Part shown: positions 43,558-52,309 of the stretch, one piece after another | Position numbering within the stretch: the stretch's first letter is position 1 | Layout: every line of letters begins with the position of its first letter | Source of the DNA: Spirochaeta africana DSM 8902 | GTDB lineage: Bacteria; Spirochaetota; Spirochaetia; DSM-27196; DSM-8902 | Assembly: GCF_000242595.2 (NCBI RefSeq) | Contig: NC_017098.1 | Location: 620,001-684,000, forward strand | DNA: 64,000 nucleotides | Direction: 5' to 3' | Translations under genes and position numbers: made by a program | The notes under the pieces: generated by a model | Told to the model about the DNA's origin: nothing | Seen by the model: the letters and a program-made list of their open reading frames with translations, nothing else | Database searches by the model: none

Positions 43558-43994
43558 TGCTGAGTCCGAAAAGAGTAAAGTTCAGAAAACAGCATCGCAG
43601 CGTTAATACCCGCCTTCTGCGCAAGGCATCCCGGGGTAACAAGATCTCCTTCGGGGACTTTGCACTGGTGGCGCTGGAACCGAAATGGATCACCAATCGC
43701 CAGATAGAGGCTGCTCGTATCGCCATGACCCGCCACATCAAGCGTGGTGGTAAAGTATGGATCCGGGTTTTCCCGGATATGCCGTACACCAAGAAGCCCG
43801 CTGAAACCCGAATGGGTAAGGGTAAGGGTAACCCGGAGTCATGGGTAGCCTGTGTGCGACCTGGCATGGTTATGTTTGAGATTGCCGGTGTTGATCCCAA
43901 GCTTGCCGAGCGTGCCATCGAGCTCGCCGGCGCCAAGCTGCCGATCAAGACCCGTTTCGCGGTGCGCAAGGATTTGGAGATAACAAATGCGTAA
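43557..43994 (+). CDS. rplP: 50S ribosomal protein L16
   Basis: 145 residues. [37 protein letters not shown] and [17 protein letters not shown] are typical; the latter loop reaches the A-site tRNA region. It overlaps rpsC by one base and rpmC by 8 bp. Confidence 0.97.
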   Translation: MLSPKRVKFRKQHRSVNTRLLRKASRGNKISFGDFALVALEPKWITNRQIEAARIAMTRHIKRGGKVWIRVFPDMPYTKKPAETRMGKGKGNPESWVACVRPGMVMFEIAGVDPKLAERAIELAGAKLPIKTRFAVRKDLEITNA

Positions 43995-44208
43995 TTCGTT
44001 TAAGGATTTAACGTTCGAAGAACTGTTGGCAAAGCGGGAAGAGATGATCGCTAAGTATCGTGATCTTCGGTTTCAGCGAGTCGTCGGCCATGTTGATAAT
44101 CCGGTTCAGAAGCGGGTTATGCGCCGTCAAATCGCTCGACTGAATACGCTGATCTACAACCACGAAGAGGTCGTGCAAGAAAGCGGCGCTTCAGGGAATG
44201 AGGGATAA
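43987..44208 (+). CDS. rpmC: 50S ribosomal protein L29
   Basis: 73 residues forming two helices: [23 protein letters not shown] and [16 protein letters not shown]. It sits next to L23 at the tunnel exit. The C-terminal tail after Tyr57 (about 15 residues, acidic) is a little longer than in E. coli (63 residues). Confidence 0.93.
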   Translation: MRNSFKDLTFEELLAKREEMIAKYRDLRFQRVVGHVDNPVQKRVMRRQIARLNTLIYNHEEVVQESGASGNEG

Positions 44209-44211
44209 GTC

Positions 44212-44484
44212 GTGGACGTACAGAACAAGATTAATACGGTTGGTAAAAAGGTGTACACTGGCCAGGTCGTCAGCGACAAGATGGACAAGACCATCGTTGT
44301 GCTGGTAGAGACCAAAACACTGCACCCGTTGTACAAGAAATATGTCAATACCTCCAAGAGGGTAAAGGCACATGATGAAACAAACCAGGCTGGAGTTGGT
44401 GATACCGTTCGGGTTATAGAGGCTCGTAAGGTTAGCAAGCACAAGGCCTGGCGCCTGCTCGAAATCGTCGAGCGCGCCAAGTAA
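44212..44484 (+). CDS. rpsQ: 30S ribosomal protein S17
   Basis: 90 residues from GTG 44212. [23 protein letters not shown] and HPLYKKYV are conserved, with the C-terminal [20 protein letters not shown]. Early 30S assembly protein. The gap from rpmC is 3 bp. Confidence 0.96.
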   Translation: MDVQNKINTVGKKVYTGQVVSDKMDKTIVVLVETKTLHPLYKKYVNTSKRVKAHDETNQAGVGDTVRVIEARKVSKHKAWRLLEIVERAK

Positions 44485-44494
44485 GGAGTTCGTC

Positions 44495-44863
44495 ATGATC
44501 CAAATGAATACGTACCTGAATGTTGCAGACAACAGTGGCGGTAAAAGAGTACAGTGCATCAAGGTTCTTGGTGGCTCTGGGCGAAAAACCGCCAGCATCG
44601 GCGATGTCATCGTCGTAGCAGTAAAGGACGCAATCCCGAACGCCCCGGTAAAAAAGGGAAACGTCGAGAGAGCAGTTATCGTTCGTACGAAGAAAGAAGT
44701 TCGACGGGGGGATGGAACCTACATCCGCTTTGACGATAATGCTTGCGTCATCATCGATAGCGCCAGTAACCCGAAGGGTAAGCGAATCTTTGGTCCGGTT
44801 GCGCGCGAGTTGCGCGAGAAGGACTACATGAAAATCGTTTCACTCGCTCCGGAAGTACTGTAG
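44495..44863 (+). CDS. rplN: 50S ribosomal protein L14
   Basis: 122 residues, the standard length. [27 protein letters not shown] at the start and [26 protein letters not shown] at the end are typical. It forms intersubunit bridges. GGAG precedes the ATG; rplX follows 8 bp later. Confidence 0.97.
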   Translation: MIQMNTYLNVADNSGGKRVQCIKVLGGSGRKTASIGDVIVVAVKDAIPNAPVKKGNVERAVIVRTKKEVRRGDGTYIRFDDNACVIIDSASNPKGKRIFGPVARELREKDYMKIVSLAPEVL

Positions 44864-44871
44864 GTGAGAAC

Positions 44872-45186
44872 ATGATAGGAAAGATTAAGCTCAAGAAAAA
44901 TGATCAGGTCAAGATCATTTCCGGCAAGGACAGCGGCAAAACCGGTCGCGTCCTGAGTGTGGATCGAATCCGTGGTCGTGTTGTTGTGGAGGGGGCGAAT
45001 CTGGTCAAAAAGACCAAGCGCCGCCGCAGCGAACAGGACCAGGGAGGAATCATCGAGATTGAGGCTCCGCTTCACATTTCCAATGTGATGGTGGTGACCA
45101 AGAACGGTAAGACTACACGTGTTGCCATCCAGCAGAAGGGTGACAACAAGGTGCGGATCGCCAAGAAGACAGGAGAGGAATTGTAA
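44872..45186 (+). CDS. rplX: 50S ribosomal protein L24
   Basis: 104 residues. The KOW motif [18 protein letters not shown] lies near the start, followed by [16 protein letters not shown]. It is an assembly initiator for the 50S subunit. The final base of its stop overlaps the rplE start (TAATG). Confidence 0.96.
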   Translation: MIGKIKLKKNDQVKIISGKDSGKTGRVLSVDRIRGRVVVEGANLVKKTKRRRSEQDQGGIIEIEAPLHISNVMVVTKNGKTTRVAIQQKGDNKVRIAKKTGEEL

Positions 45187-45743
45187 TGGCTGCTGAAAAA
45201 TATATTCCTGCTCTGCGAACCAAGTACCGGGAAGAAATCAAGGATGCGATGGCCAAGGAATTTGGCTACAAGAGCTCCATGGAGATCCCGACCGTAGAAA
45301 AAATTGTACTCAGTATGGGTGTGGGTGAAGCGGTAAAGAACAAAAAGGTTCTGGATTCCGCTGTACAGGAACTCTCCCTTATCGCTGGTCAGAAGGCTGT
45401 CAAAACCAAGGCTCGCAAGTCAATTGCGAACTTCAAGATTCGCGACGGCATGGAGATCGGTGCCAAGGTTACGCTTCGGGGTGACCGGATGTATGATTTT
45501 CTGTACCGATTGATCAATGTTGCACTCCCGCGTGTGAAAGACTTTCGGGGTATCAATCCCAATGCCTTTGACGGGCATGGTAATTACTCCCTCGGCGTGC
45601 AGGAGCAGATCATTTTTCCGGAAATCGACTACGATAAAATCGAGACCATTTCGGGCTTGAATGTAGCGATCATTACCACAGCCAAAACCGACCAGGAGGG
45701 CAAGTCCCTTTTGGCCAAGTTTGGCATGCCGTTCAAGAAGTAA
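45186..45743 (+). CDS. rplE: 50S ribosomal protein L5
   Basis: 185 residues. [45 protein letters not shown] and the [27 protein letters not shown] segment are standard. It binds 5S rRNA. The gap to rpsZ is 15 bp. Confidence 0.97.
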   Translation: MAAEKYIPALRTKYREEIKDAMAKEFGYKSSMEIPTVEKIVLSMGVGEAVKNKKVLDSAVQELSLIAGQKAVKTKARKSIANFKIRDGMEIGAKVTLRGDRMYDFLYRLINVALPRVKDFRGINPNAFDGHGNYSLGVQEQIIFPEIDYDKIETISGLNVAIITTAKTDQEGKSLLAKFGMPFKK

Positions 45744-45758
45744 GTAAGAGAGGAACGC

Positions 45759-45944
45759 ATGGCGAAAAAATCGTTAATCGTAAAGTCCCAGCGAACTCCA
45801 AAGTTCAGTACACGCAAGGTTAACCGCTGTCGCATTTGCGGCCGTCCGCGCGGATATATGCGGAAGTTCCAGATGTGTCGTATCTGTTTTCGGGATCTGG
45901 CCAGTAAAGGCCTGATACCCGGGGTAACCAAATCCAGCTGGTAG
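45759..45944 (+). CDS. rpsZ: 30S ribosomal protein S14, zinc-binding type (S14p type Z)
   Basis: 61 residues. The zinc ribbon is complete: Cys24, Cys27, Cys40 and Cys43 (CRIC...CRIC), so this is the short C+ form, not the 101-residue zinc-free form. It sits in the 30S head. No second S14 is in the window. Confidence 0.97.
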   Translation: MAKKSLIVKSQRTPKFSTRKVNRCRICGRPRGYMRKFQMCRICFRDLASKGLIPGVTKSSW

Positions 45945-45953
45945 GGAGCGAAT

Positions 45954-46352
45954 ATGAGTGTTTCAGATCCAGTAGCTGATATGCTGACGAAAATTCGAAA
46001 TGCCAGTATGGCGCGATTCGAATATGTAGACGTAACTCCATCCAAGTTAAAGATGGAGATCATTAAAATCATGAAGAATGAAGGATTCGTTAAGAACTTC
46101 AAAAAGATTACCCAGGATGACGAGAACGTTATCCGGATTTTCCTGAAGTACGACGAGAAACAGAATCCTGTCATTCACGACCTTCAGCGGATTTCTACTC
46201 CGGGTCGTCGGGTGTACACCGGGTATCGCAAGATGCCGCGGATATACAACGGGTTCGGGACACTTATCGTCTCGACCAGCGACGGGGTAACCACCGGCCG
46301 GAAAGCCTTGGACAAGAAGGTCGGCGGTGAACTTATCTGTTCAATCTGGTAG
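45954..46352 (+). CDS. rpsH: 30S ribosomal protein S8
   Basis: 132 residues. [27 protein letters not shown] at the start, SSTPGRR-like [12 protein letters not shown] in the middle and GLIVST-like [11 protein letters not shown] then GGELICSIW at the end are typical. In E. coli S8 represses the spc operon by binding the L5 region; no matching site was identified by eye. Confidence 0.97.
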   Translation: MSVSDPVADMLTKIRNASMARFEYVDVTPSKLKMEIIKIMKNEGFVKNFKKITQDDENVIRIFLKYDEKQNPVIHDLQRISTPGRRVYTGYRKMPRIYNGFGTLIVSTSDGVTTGRKALDKKVGGELICSIW

Positions 46353-46366
46353 GCAAGGGGTTAAGT

Positions 46367-46906
46367 ATGTCACGTATTGGTAGACTGCCGTTTACTGTAC
46401 CAAGTGGTGTTACTGTTTCGGTAACCGACAATGAGGTTGTGGTAAAGGGCCCGAAAGGTGAATTAAAGCAGGATTACAATCCGCTGGTAGCTATCTCCGT
46501 CGAAGACGGTGTGGGTACCGTCACCCGGAAGAATGAATCCAAGGCCGCCAAGTCTTTCCACGGTTTGTACCGCCGACTGATCGAGAATATGATCGTCGGC
46601 GTGAGTAACGGTTATGCCATCGGGCTGCAGATCAACGGGGTTGGATACAGGGCAGAGGTAAAGGGTAACATAGTAACCCTGAACCTCGGGTTCTCCAATC
46701 AGGTTGAGTATGTAGTACGCGAGGGTGTTGAGGTTGCTGCAGAAGGACCGAACAAGTTGGTGGTCAAAGGCATCGACAAGGCCAAGGTTGGCCAGGTTGC
46801 CGCCGAGATTCGATCCATCCGGCCGCCGGAGCCTTACAAGGGCAAGGGCGTCAAATATGAAACCGAGACTATCCGCCGCAAGGTTGGTAAGTCCGGCGTT
46901 AAGTAG
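46367..46906 (+). CDS. rplF: 50S ribosomal protein L6
   Basis: 179 residues with the internal duplication of L6. MSRIGRLPFTVPSGV, VKGPKGEL and the C-terminal GIDKAKVGQVAAEIRSIRPPEPYKGKGVKY are standard. It sits near the sarcin-ricin loop. Confidence 0.97.
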   Translation: MSRIGRLPFTVPSGVTVSVTDNEVVVKGPKGELKQDYNPLVAISVEDGVGTVTRKNESKAAKSFHGLYRRLIENMIVGVSNGYAIGLQINGVGYRAEVKGNIVTLNLGFSNQVEYVVREGVEVAAEGPNKLVVKGIDKAKVGQVAAEIRSIRPPEPYKGKGVKYETETIRRKVGKSGVK

Positions 46907-46924
46907 GACAGGTAGGAAGGAACC

Positions 46925-47284
46925 ATGAAGCGCATTCAAGATAAGCGAAGACGAAAAAATCGGCGGAAGCTGCGGGTGCGGGGCAAGATCTCCGGTACTT
47001 CCAGCCGTCCCCGAATCAGTATCTTTAAGAGCAACAAAAATCTGTATGTACAGGTGATTGATGATGTTGCCGGTAAGACCCTGGCCAGCGTTTCTACGCT
47101 GTCCAAGGACAACAAGGCCATGCGCCCTCGTGTAGAGGACGCTGCCAAACTCGGCGAGGAGCTCGGTGCCCAGTTGAAGAAACTGAAAATCACCGAAGCA
47201 GTATACGATCGGAACGGTAACCTGTACCATGGGGTCATCAAGGCTTTTGCCGATGGTACGCGCAAAGCCGGGATCCAGCTGTAG
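46925..47284 (+). CDS. rplR: 50S ribosomal protein L18
   Basis: 119 residues. RRKLRVRGKISGTSSRPRISIFKSNKNLYVQVIDD and the C-terminal YDRNGNLYHGVIKAFADG are typical. It binds 5S rRNA together with L5. GGAAGGAACC precedes the ATG. Confidence 0.96.
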   Translation: MKRIQDKRRRKNRRKLRVRGKISGTSSRPRISIFKSNKNLYVQVIDDVAGKTLASVSTLSKDNKAMRPRVEDAAKLGEELGAQLKKLKITEAVYDRNGNLYHGVIKAFADGTRKAGIQL

Positions 47285-47293
47285 GAGGAACCT

Positions 47294-47782
47294 GTGGAAT
47301 ACGATAAAGAGTTTACAGAAAAGCTGATCAAGCTGAACCGTGTATCCAAGGTAGTCAAGGGCGGGCGCAGGTTCTCGTTTTCGGCACTGGTAGTGGTTGG
47401 CGACAAAGCCGGCCGCATCGGTTACGGATACGGCAAGGCCAACGACGTTGCCGAGGCTATCCGCAAGGGTGTTGAACGAGCCAAGAAAAACCTGGTTACG
47501 ATTCCCCTTAAGGGTAACACTGTTCCGCACTGGATTCAGGGCAAGTACAAGAGTGCAGAGGTGCTGATAAAGCCTGCTGCACCTGGTACCGGTGTTATCG
47601 CCGGCGGTCCGGTTCGTGCGGTTATGGAAGTTGGAGGTGTGCATGACGTTCTGTCAAAATCTCTTGGCAGTCAGAACCCGGTAAACATCGTGAAGGCGGT
47701 ATTTAACGGACTGGAAAACCTCATGGATGCCAACACGATTGCAAAGAATCGTGGCAAAAAAGTTCGGGAACTTTGGGGTTAG
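47294..47782 (+). CDS. rpsE: 30S ribosomal protein S5
   Basis: 162 residues from GTG 47294, with GGAGG just upstream. [26 protein letters not shown] is the double-stranded RNA-binding part; [39 protein letters not shown] is the C-terminal part. It lies at the mRNA entry site and affects fidelity. Confidence 0.97.
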   Translation: MEYDKEFTEKLIKLNRVSKVVKGGRRFSFSALVVVGDKAGRIGYGYGKANDVAEAIRKGVERAKKNLVTIPLKGNTVPHWIQGKYKSAEVLIKPAAPGTGVIAGGPVRAVMEVGGVHDVLSKSLGSQNPVNIVKAVFNGLENLMDANTIAKNRGKKVRELWG

Positions 47783-47786
47783 CAGA

Positions 47787-47981
47787 ATGGCAAAGAAAGC
47801 TGCGAAGAAAGTAAAGATAACTCTGGTACGGAGTACTATCGGACGAAAGCCCGAACACAAGCGAACGGTTCGCTCACTTGGTCTCAAAAGGATCGGGAGC
47901 ACCGTTGAGCAGGAGCTCAACCCCGCTATTCAGGGTATGATCGACTCCGTATCGTTTATGGTAAATGTTGAGGAGCTTTAG
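47787..47981 (+). CDS. rpmD: 50S ribosomal protein L30
   Basis: 64 residues from the ATG at 47787. [34 protein letters not shown] is the conserved core. The frame open upstream to 47727 lies inside rpsE. The gap from rpsE is 4 bp and to rplO 2 bp. Confidence 0.95.
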   Translation: MAKKAAKKVKITLVRSTIGRKPEHKRTVRSLGLKRIGSTVEQELNPAIQGMIDSVSFMVNVEEL

Positions 47982-47983
47982 AA

Positions 47984-48427
47984 ATGGCAGAACTACACGC
48001 ACCTGCAGGGGCAACCCGCAAGAAGAGAATAAAAGGTCGCGGTCCCGGTTCCGGTAACGGGAAAACCTCCGGTAAGGGGCACAAAGGCCAGAACGCTCGT
48101 TCCGGCGGTGGCGTACGCCCCGGATTCGAAGGGGGGCAGATGCCGCTGTATCGCCGTATCGCCCGACGTGGTTTCTCCAATTATCCGTTCAAAAAGATCG
48201 CTTTGCCGGTACACACCGGAGAGCTGGAGACAGCTTTCGCAGATGGCGAGGTGGTGAACATGGATTCTCTGGTTGAGAAGCGACTGATCCGCAAGAATGT
48301 CAAGCTGGTCAAGATCCTCGCCAAGGGTGAACTTAAAAAGAAGCTGACCATCGAGGGGCTTCCCGTGAGCTCCGGCGCTCGAACAATGATCGAGGCTGCC
48401 GGCGGCGCGATCTCGAGTACAGAGTAA
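47984..48427 (+). CDS. rplO: 50S ribosomal protein L15
   Basis: 147 residues. GRGPGSGNGKTSGKGHKGQNARSGGGVRPGFEGGQMPLYRR is the Gly-rich RNA-binding extension, followed by a globular C-terminal domain ending in VSSGARTMIEAAGG. It is followed 5 bp later by secY. Confidence 0.97.
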   Translation: MAELHAPAGATRKKRIKGRGPGSGNGKTSGKGHKGQNARSGGGVRPGFEGGQMPLYRRIARRGFSNYPFKKIALPVHTGELETAFADGEVVNMDSLVEKRLIRKNVKLVKILAKGELKKKLTIEGLPVSSGARTMIEAAGGAISSTE

Positions 48428-48432
48428 TCGGT

Positions 48433-49755
48433 ATGGCACGTAATCCATTAGTTGATATTTTTCGAATCAAGGATCTGCGCGAAAGGCTTCTGTTTACCTT
48501 CGGTATGCTGGTGATCTTTCGCCTGGGTACCGCAATCCCGATTCCGGGGATCAATGTAAGCGCGCTGCGTGCGTATTTTATGGCGCAGCGAGCTGGCGGC
48601 GGGATGTCCATCGAGGGTTACCTGGATTTCTTTTCGGGCGGCGCGTTTTCCAATTTCTCCATATTTATGCTGGGGATTATGCCGTACATCTCGATGCAGA
48701 TTATCATGCAGCTGATGGTAATCGTGTTCCCCTCGCTCAAACGTATCTCGGAAGAGGAAGGCGGACGCAAGCGCATTCAGAAGTACACCAGGTATGGGAC
48801 TGTTCTGGTCTGTATTATTCAGTCATTTGTGGTTACCGTGTATGCAGACAGCATACCGAATGCAATTACCATGAACAGGACCGTGTACGGACTTACTGCA
48901 ATGCTGACGGTAACCGTTGGCACCCTGTTTCTGATGTGGATCGGTGAACAGATCACTCAGCGCGGTATCGGCAACGGGATTTCGTTGCTGATCTTCGGTG
49001 GTATCGTTGCCCGTATGCCGGCTGCGGTGTGGCAGCTCATCCAGGCCATTCGCATGGATAATCTGAATCCGGTGTTTGTTCTGGTAGTATTTGCCATGTT
49101 CATCGTGGTTGTCGGCCTGGTTATTTACGAGCAGCGCGGGCAGCGCAAGATACCGGTGCATTACGCCAAACGTGTAGTCGGGCGCAAGATGTATGGTGCG
49201 CAAAACACCTATATCCCGTTCAAGATCAACCCGTCAGGGGTTATCCCGGTTATCTTTGCATCAGCGATACTTACGTTTCCGCTGCAGATTGCACAGAGCC
49301 TGGGACCAAACTGGCGCTGGATTGCAAACTTTGCCAACTGGCTGAACCCGACCGGGACACCGTACATGGTTGTGTATACGCTTATGATTATCTTCTTTGC
49401 GTATTTCTATACCCAGGTCACGCTGAATCCGGTAGAAATTGCCAAGAACGTTCGCGAGAATGGCGGCTCGGTGCCGGGGATCCGGTCTGAAAAGATGGAA
49501 GAATACTTTACAAAGATCCTGAATCGAATTATTCTCCCGGGTGCTCTGTTCCTGGCTTTTATCGCGATCATACCGACGATCGTACAGCGACTGTTTAACT
49601 TCCCGCTGGAAGTAGCCTACCTTATGGGTGGTACCTCGCTGCTGATTCTGGTAGGGGTCGACCTCGACCTCATGTCGCAGATCGAAGGGCATTTGACAAT
49701 GCATCATCATGAAGGCCTGACCAAGAAGGGCCGTATCAGATCGCGTAATCTGTAA
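48433..49755 (+). CDS. secY: Preprotein translocase subunit SecY
   Basis: 440 residues with ten membrane helices. Helix 2a/plug region [25 protein letters not shown] and the cytosolic loops with KYTRYGTV and [47 protein letters not shown] are conserved. It is the channel of the Sec translocon, with SecE encoded upstream of nusG. The gene that often follows (rpmJ, or adk/map/infA) is absent; rpsM starts 17 bp later. Confidence 0.97.
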   Translation: MARNPLVDIFRIKDLRERLLFTFGMLVIFRLGTAIPIPGINVSALRAYFMAQRAGGGMSIEGYLDFFSGGAFSNFSIFMLGIMPYISMQIIMQLMVIVFPSLKRISEEEGGRKRIQKYTRYGTVLVCIIQSFVVTVYADSIPNAITMNRTVYGLTAMLTVTVGTLFLMWIGEQITQRGIGNGISLLIFGGIVARMPAAVWQLIQAIRMDNLNPVFVLVVFAMFIVVVGLVIYEQRGQRKIPVHYAKRVVGRKMYGAQNTYIPFKINPSGVIPVIFASAILTFPLQIAQSLGPNWRWIANFANWLNPTGTPYMVVYTLMIIFFAYFYTQVTLNPVEIAKNVRENGGSVPGIRSEKMEEYFTKILNRIILPGALFLAFIAIIPTIVQRLFNFPLEVAYLMGGTSLLILVGVDLDLMSQIEGHLTMHHHEGLTKKGRIRSRNL

Positions 49756-49772
49756 CGCAGGAGGAATACATA

Positions 49773-50138
49773 ATGGCACGTATAGCAGGTATAGACTTGC
49801 CGAACAAGCCGGTGCGCATTGCACTGACATACATCTACGGAATCGGACGCACATCGGCAGAAAAGATTTGTGAAAAGACTGGAGTAGACGGACAGCAGCG
49901 GATGAATGATGTACCCGCAGAGGATCTGAACAAGCTGCGTTCCGTCATAGAAAATGATTTCAAGGTTGAGGGTCGTCTTCGAACCGAGATCTCACTGAAC
50001 ATCAAGCGTCTTATGGATATCGGATGCTATCGCGGACTGCGTCACCGACGCGGCCTGCCGGTACGCGGACAGCAGACCCAGACCAACGCTCGTACCCGTA
50101 AGGGTAAGCGCAAGACGGTTGCCGGTAAGAAGAAGTAG
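49773..50138 (+). CDS. rpsM: 30S ribosomal protein S13
   Basis: 121 residues. [29 protein letters not shown] at the start and [25 protein letters not shown] at the basic end are standard. It contacts the P-site tRNA and S19. AGGAGG precedes the ATG. Confidence 0.97.
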   Translation: MARIAGIDLPNKPVRIALTYIYGIGRTSAEKICEKTGVDGQQRMNDVPAEDLNKLRSVIENDFKVEGRLRTEISLNIKRLMDIGCYRGLRHRRGLPVRGQQTQTNARTRKGKRKTVAGKKK

Positions 50139-50174
50139 GATTTCGCCTAAATTATCAATCGGAGGATTAGATCC

Positions 50175-50558
50175 TTGGCAAAAGTTACACGGAAGAAAAA
50201 AGACAAAAAGTCAGTATACGAGGGAAAGGTCTTCATACAGGCCACCTTCAATAACACCATCGTTACTGTTACCGACGCAATGGGCAATGCCCTGAGCTGG
50301 GCCAGTGCCGGTTCACTTGGTTTTAAAGGGGCAAAGAAATCTACCCCGTATGCTGCCCAGACAACGGCAGAAACTGCTGCGCAGAAGGCCATGGATTATG
50401 GTCTGCAGGAGGTTCAGGTTTATGTTAAGGGACCTGGTGTTGGCCGCGAAAGCGCAATTCGTTCGCTTGGTGCTCTGGGACTGCGGGTTCGATCAATCAA
50501 AGATATTACCCCGATCCCGCACAACGGGTGTAGACCACGCAAGAGCCGACGCGTCTAA
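50175..50558 (+). CDS. rpsK: 30S ribosomal protein S11
   Basis: 127 residues. It begins at a TTG (TTG GCA AAA GTT), the only start in frame that follows GGAGGA (50161-50166) at good spacing. [41 protein letters not shown] and [11 protein letters not shown] are standard. It forms the platform of the 30S subunit near the mRNA exit. Confidence 0.97.
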   Translation: MAKVTRKKKDKKSVYEGKVFIQATFNNTIVTVTDAMGNALSWASAGSLGFKGAKKSTPYAAQTTAETAAQKAMDYGLQEVQVYVKGPGVGRESAIRSLGALGLRVRSIKDITPIPHNGCRPRKSRRV

Positions 50559-50598
50559 GACGCGTCGACCTATGATCAGGTAGGCACGAGGAGCATAC

Positions 50599-51666
50599 AT
50601 GGCACGAAAGAATTTGTTGCAGGGTTTCAAGCGCCCCAAAGGGATCACATTTGAGCATTCGGAAGTAAACCCTGAGTATGGAAAATTCGTCGCGTATCCT
50701 TTTGAGCGAGGCTATGGGCACACTATCGGGAATACCCTGCGTCGTGTCCTGCTGTCCTCTCTCCAGGGCTATGCGATTTCCGCTATTCGAGTAACCTCTT
50801 ACGCCACCGATGGCAGCGCACACGTTCTGTCGAACGAGTTCGAGGCCATTCCGGAGGTCCAGGAGGATACCGCAGACATCATCTACAATCTGCGACAGGT
50901 TCGATTCAGTCTGCCCGAAGATATGGATTCAAAAACCATTATGGTTAACCTGAAGGGAAAGGGCCGGATTACCGCGGCCGATCTTGAGGTTGATACCGAT
51001 GTCAAGGTAGCCAATCCGGAGTTGTATCTTATGACCCTGATGGCAGATGCAAATATTGATATCGAAATCCAGGTCGATATGGGGCGTGGCTATGTACCGT
51101 CGGAGAGTAACGAGGAGTACATAGATGTGGTGGGTACGATACCGCTTGATGCCGTATATACCCCGATCAAGCGAGTGAAATACGAGGTAGAGAATACACG
51201 TATCGGACATCGTACAGACTTCGACAAGCTGATACTGGAGGTATGGACCGATGGTACCATCAAGCCGGATGATGCCGTTGCCGAAGCTGCCAAGATCGCC
51301 AAGGATCATCTGACGATATTCATCAATTTTGACGAGGATCAGATCGTTACCGACGAACAGGACGATGAAGAGTCACGCCTGCTGGAGAGCTTTCTCAGCA
51401 CACCGGTTGAAGAGCTCGAACTGTCAGTTCGCTCCAGTAACTGTCTGAAGAATGCGGACATCCGCACTATCGGTGATCTTACGGCGAAGACCGAGGACGA
51501 TATTGCCAAGACTCGCAACTTCGGGAAAAAATCGCTTCAGGAAATCAAAGAAAAGCTTGCTGAATGGAACCTTACATTGGGAATGTCGGATTACAGCTCG
51601 ATCAAGGGCAATCTGAAGTACCACCAGAAAGCAGGTACGGGAAAGGAAACGCAAGATGAGGCATAG
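50599..51666 (+). CDS. rpoA: DNA-directed RNA polymerase subunit alpha
   Basis: 355 residues. The N-terminal dimerisation domain has [25 protein letters not shown]. The C-terminal domain (about 265-330), which binds UP elements and regulators, has [22 protein letters not shown] and [17 protein letters not shown]. It is slightly longer than E. coli alpha (329) because of a C-terminal extension. It overlaps rplQ by 11 bp. Confidence 0.98.
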   Translation: MARKNLLQGFKRPKGITFEHSEVNPEYGKFVAYPFERGYGHTIGNTLRRVLLSSLQGYAISAIRVTSYATDGSAHVLSNEFEAIPEVQEDTADIIYNLRQVRFSLPEDMDSKTIMVNLKGKGRITAADLEVDTDVKVANPELYLMTLMADANIDIEIQVDMGRGYVPSESNEEYIDVVGTIPLDAVYTPIKRVKYEVENTRIGHRTDFDKLILEVWTDGTIKPDDAVAEAAKIAKDHLTIFINFDEDQIVTDEQDDEESRLLESFLSTPVEELELSVRSSNCLKNADIRTIGDLTAKTEDDIAKTRNFGKKSLQEIKEKLAEWNLTLGMSDYSSIKGNLKYHQKAGTGKETQDEA

Positions 51667-52189
51667 AGTTAATTATAACCCGTTGAGCCGTACGGCCAGT
51701 CATCGCAAGGCGCTGCACCGCAGCATGGTTACCAGTCTGTTTCGCCACGAGCGCATCAAGACAACCAAAGCAAAGGCAAAGGCTATCCGTCGCACCGCAG
51801 AGAAAATGATCACACGTGCCAAGGTTGACAGCGTACATAACCGGCGAATGATCAATCGGGACATCAAGGATCAGGAAATCCTGAACAAGCTCTTTACCGA
51901 GATTGGACCGCGCTTTAAACAGCGCCCGGGCGGCTATACGCGGATTCTGAAGCTTGGTCCCCGACCTGGTGACGCTGCCGAGATGGTGCTGCTGGAACTG
52001 GTACAGGAAGAGCTGCAGGAAAAGCCGAAGAAAAAGAAGCCGGCGAAGAAGGCTGCCCCCAAGAAGGCAGACCCCAAGCCGGATGCAGACGAGGCCGCAG
52101 CTGATGCAGCTGCCGAAACTGCCGCAGCAGAGGAAGCAGCAGATACCGCTGCAGCTGAAACTGCCAAGACCGAAGACGCAGCTGAGTAA
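51656..52189 (+). CDS. rplQ: 50S ribosomal protein L17 with Lys/Ala/Glu-rich C-terminal extension
   Basis: 177 residues against 116-130 in most bacteria. Residues 1-118 are a normal L17 ([60 protein letters not shown]). Residues about 120-177 are an added tail, first Lys/Pro-rich, then Ala/Glu/Asp-rich. Its role is unknown; low-complexity tails occur on L17 of several lineages. It is the last gene of the ribosomal cluster and is followed by a strong terminator. Confidence 0.96.
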   Translation: MRHRVNYNPLSRTASHRKALHRSMVTSLFRHERIKTTKAKAKAIRRTAEKMITRAKVDSVHNRRMINRDIKDQEILNKLFTEIGPRFKQRPGGYTRILKLGPRPGDAAEMVLLELVQEELQEKPKKKKPAKKAAPKKADPKPDADEAAADAAAETAAAEEAADTAAAETAKTEDAAE

Positions 52190-52226
52190 CCCCCGGCTGC
52201 GCGCCCAAAATATTGGGCCAGTCCTG

Positions 52227-52256
52227 AAAAGCACCCTGTCACGGGTGCTTTTTTTT
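52227..52256 (+). terminator. Rho-independent terminator of the ribosomal protein cluster
   Basis: AAAAGCACCC (52227-52236) pairs with GGGTGCTTTT (52243-52252), 6-base loop, and the T-run continues to 52256. A small GCCCAA/TTGGGC hairpin (52203-52218) precedes it. Confidence 0.92.
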
Positions 52257-52309
52257 ATTACACTGATACATGAAAGGTGCCGATAGATTGGGTGGAGGTC
52301 TGTGGCTGC

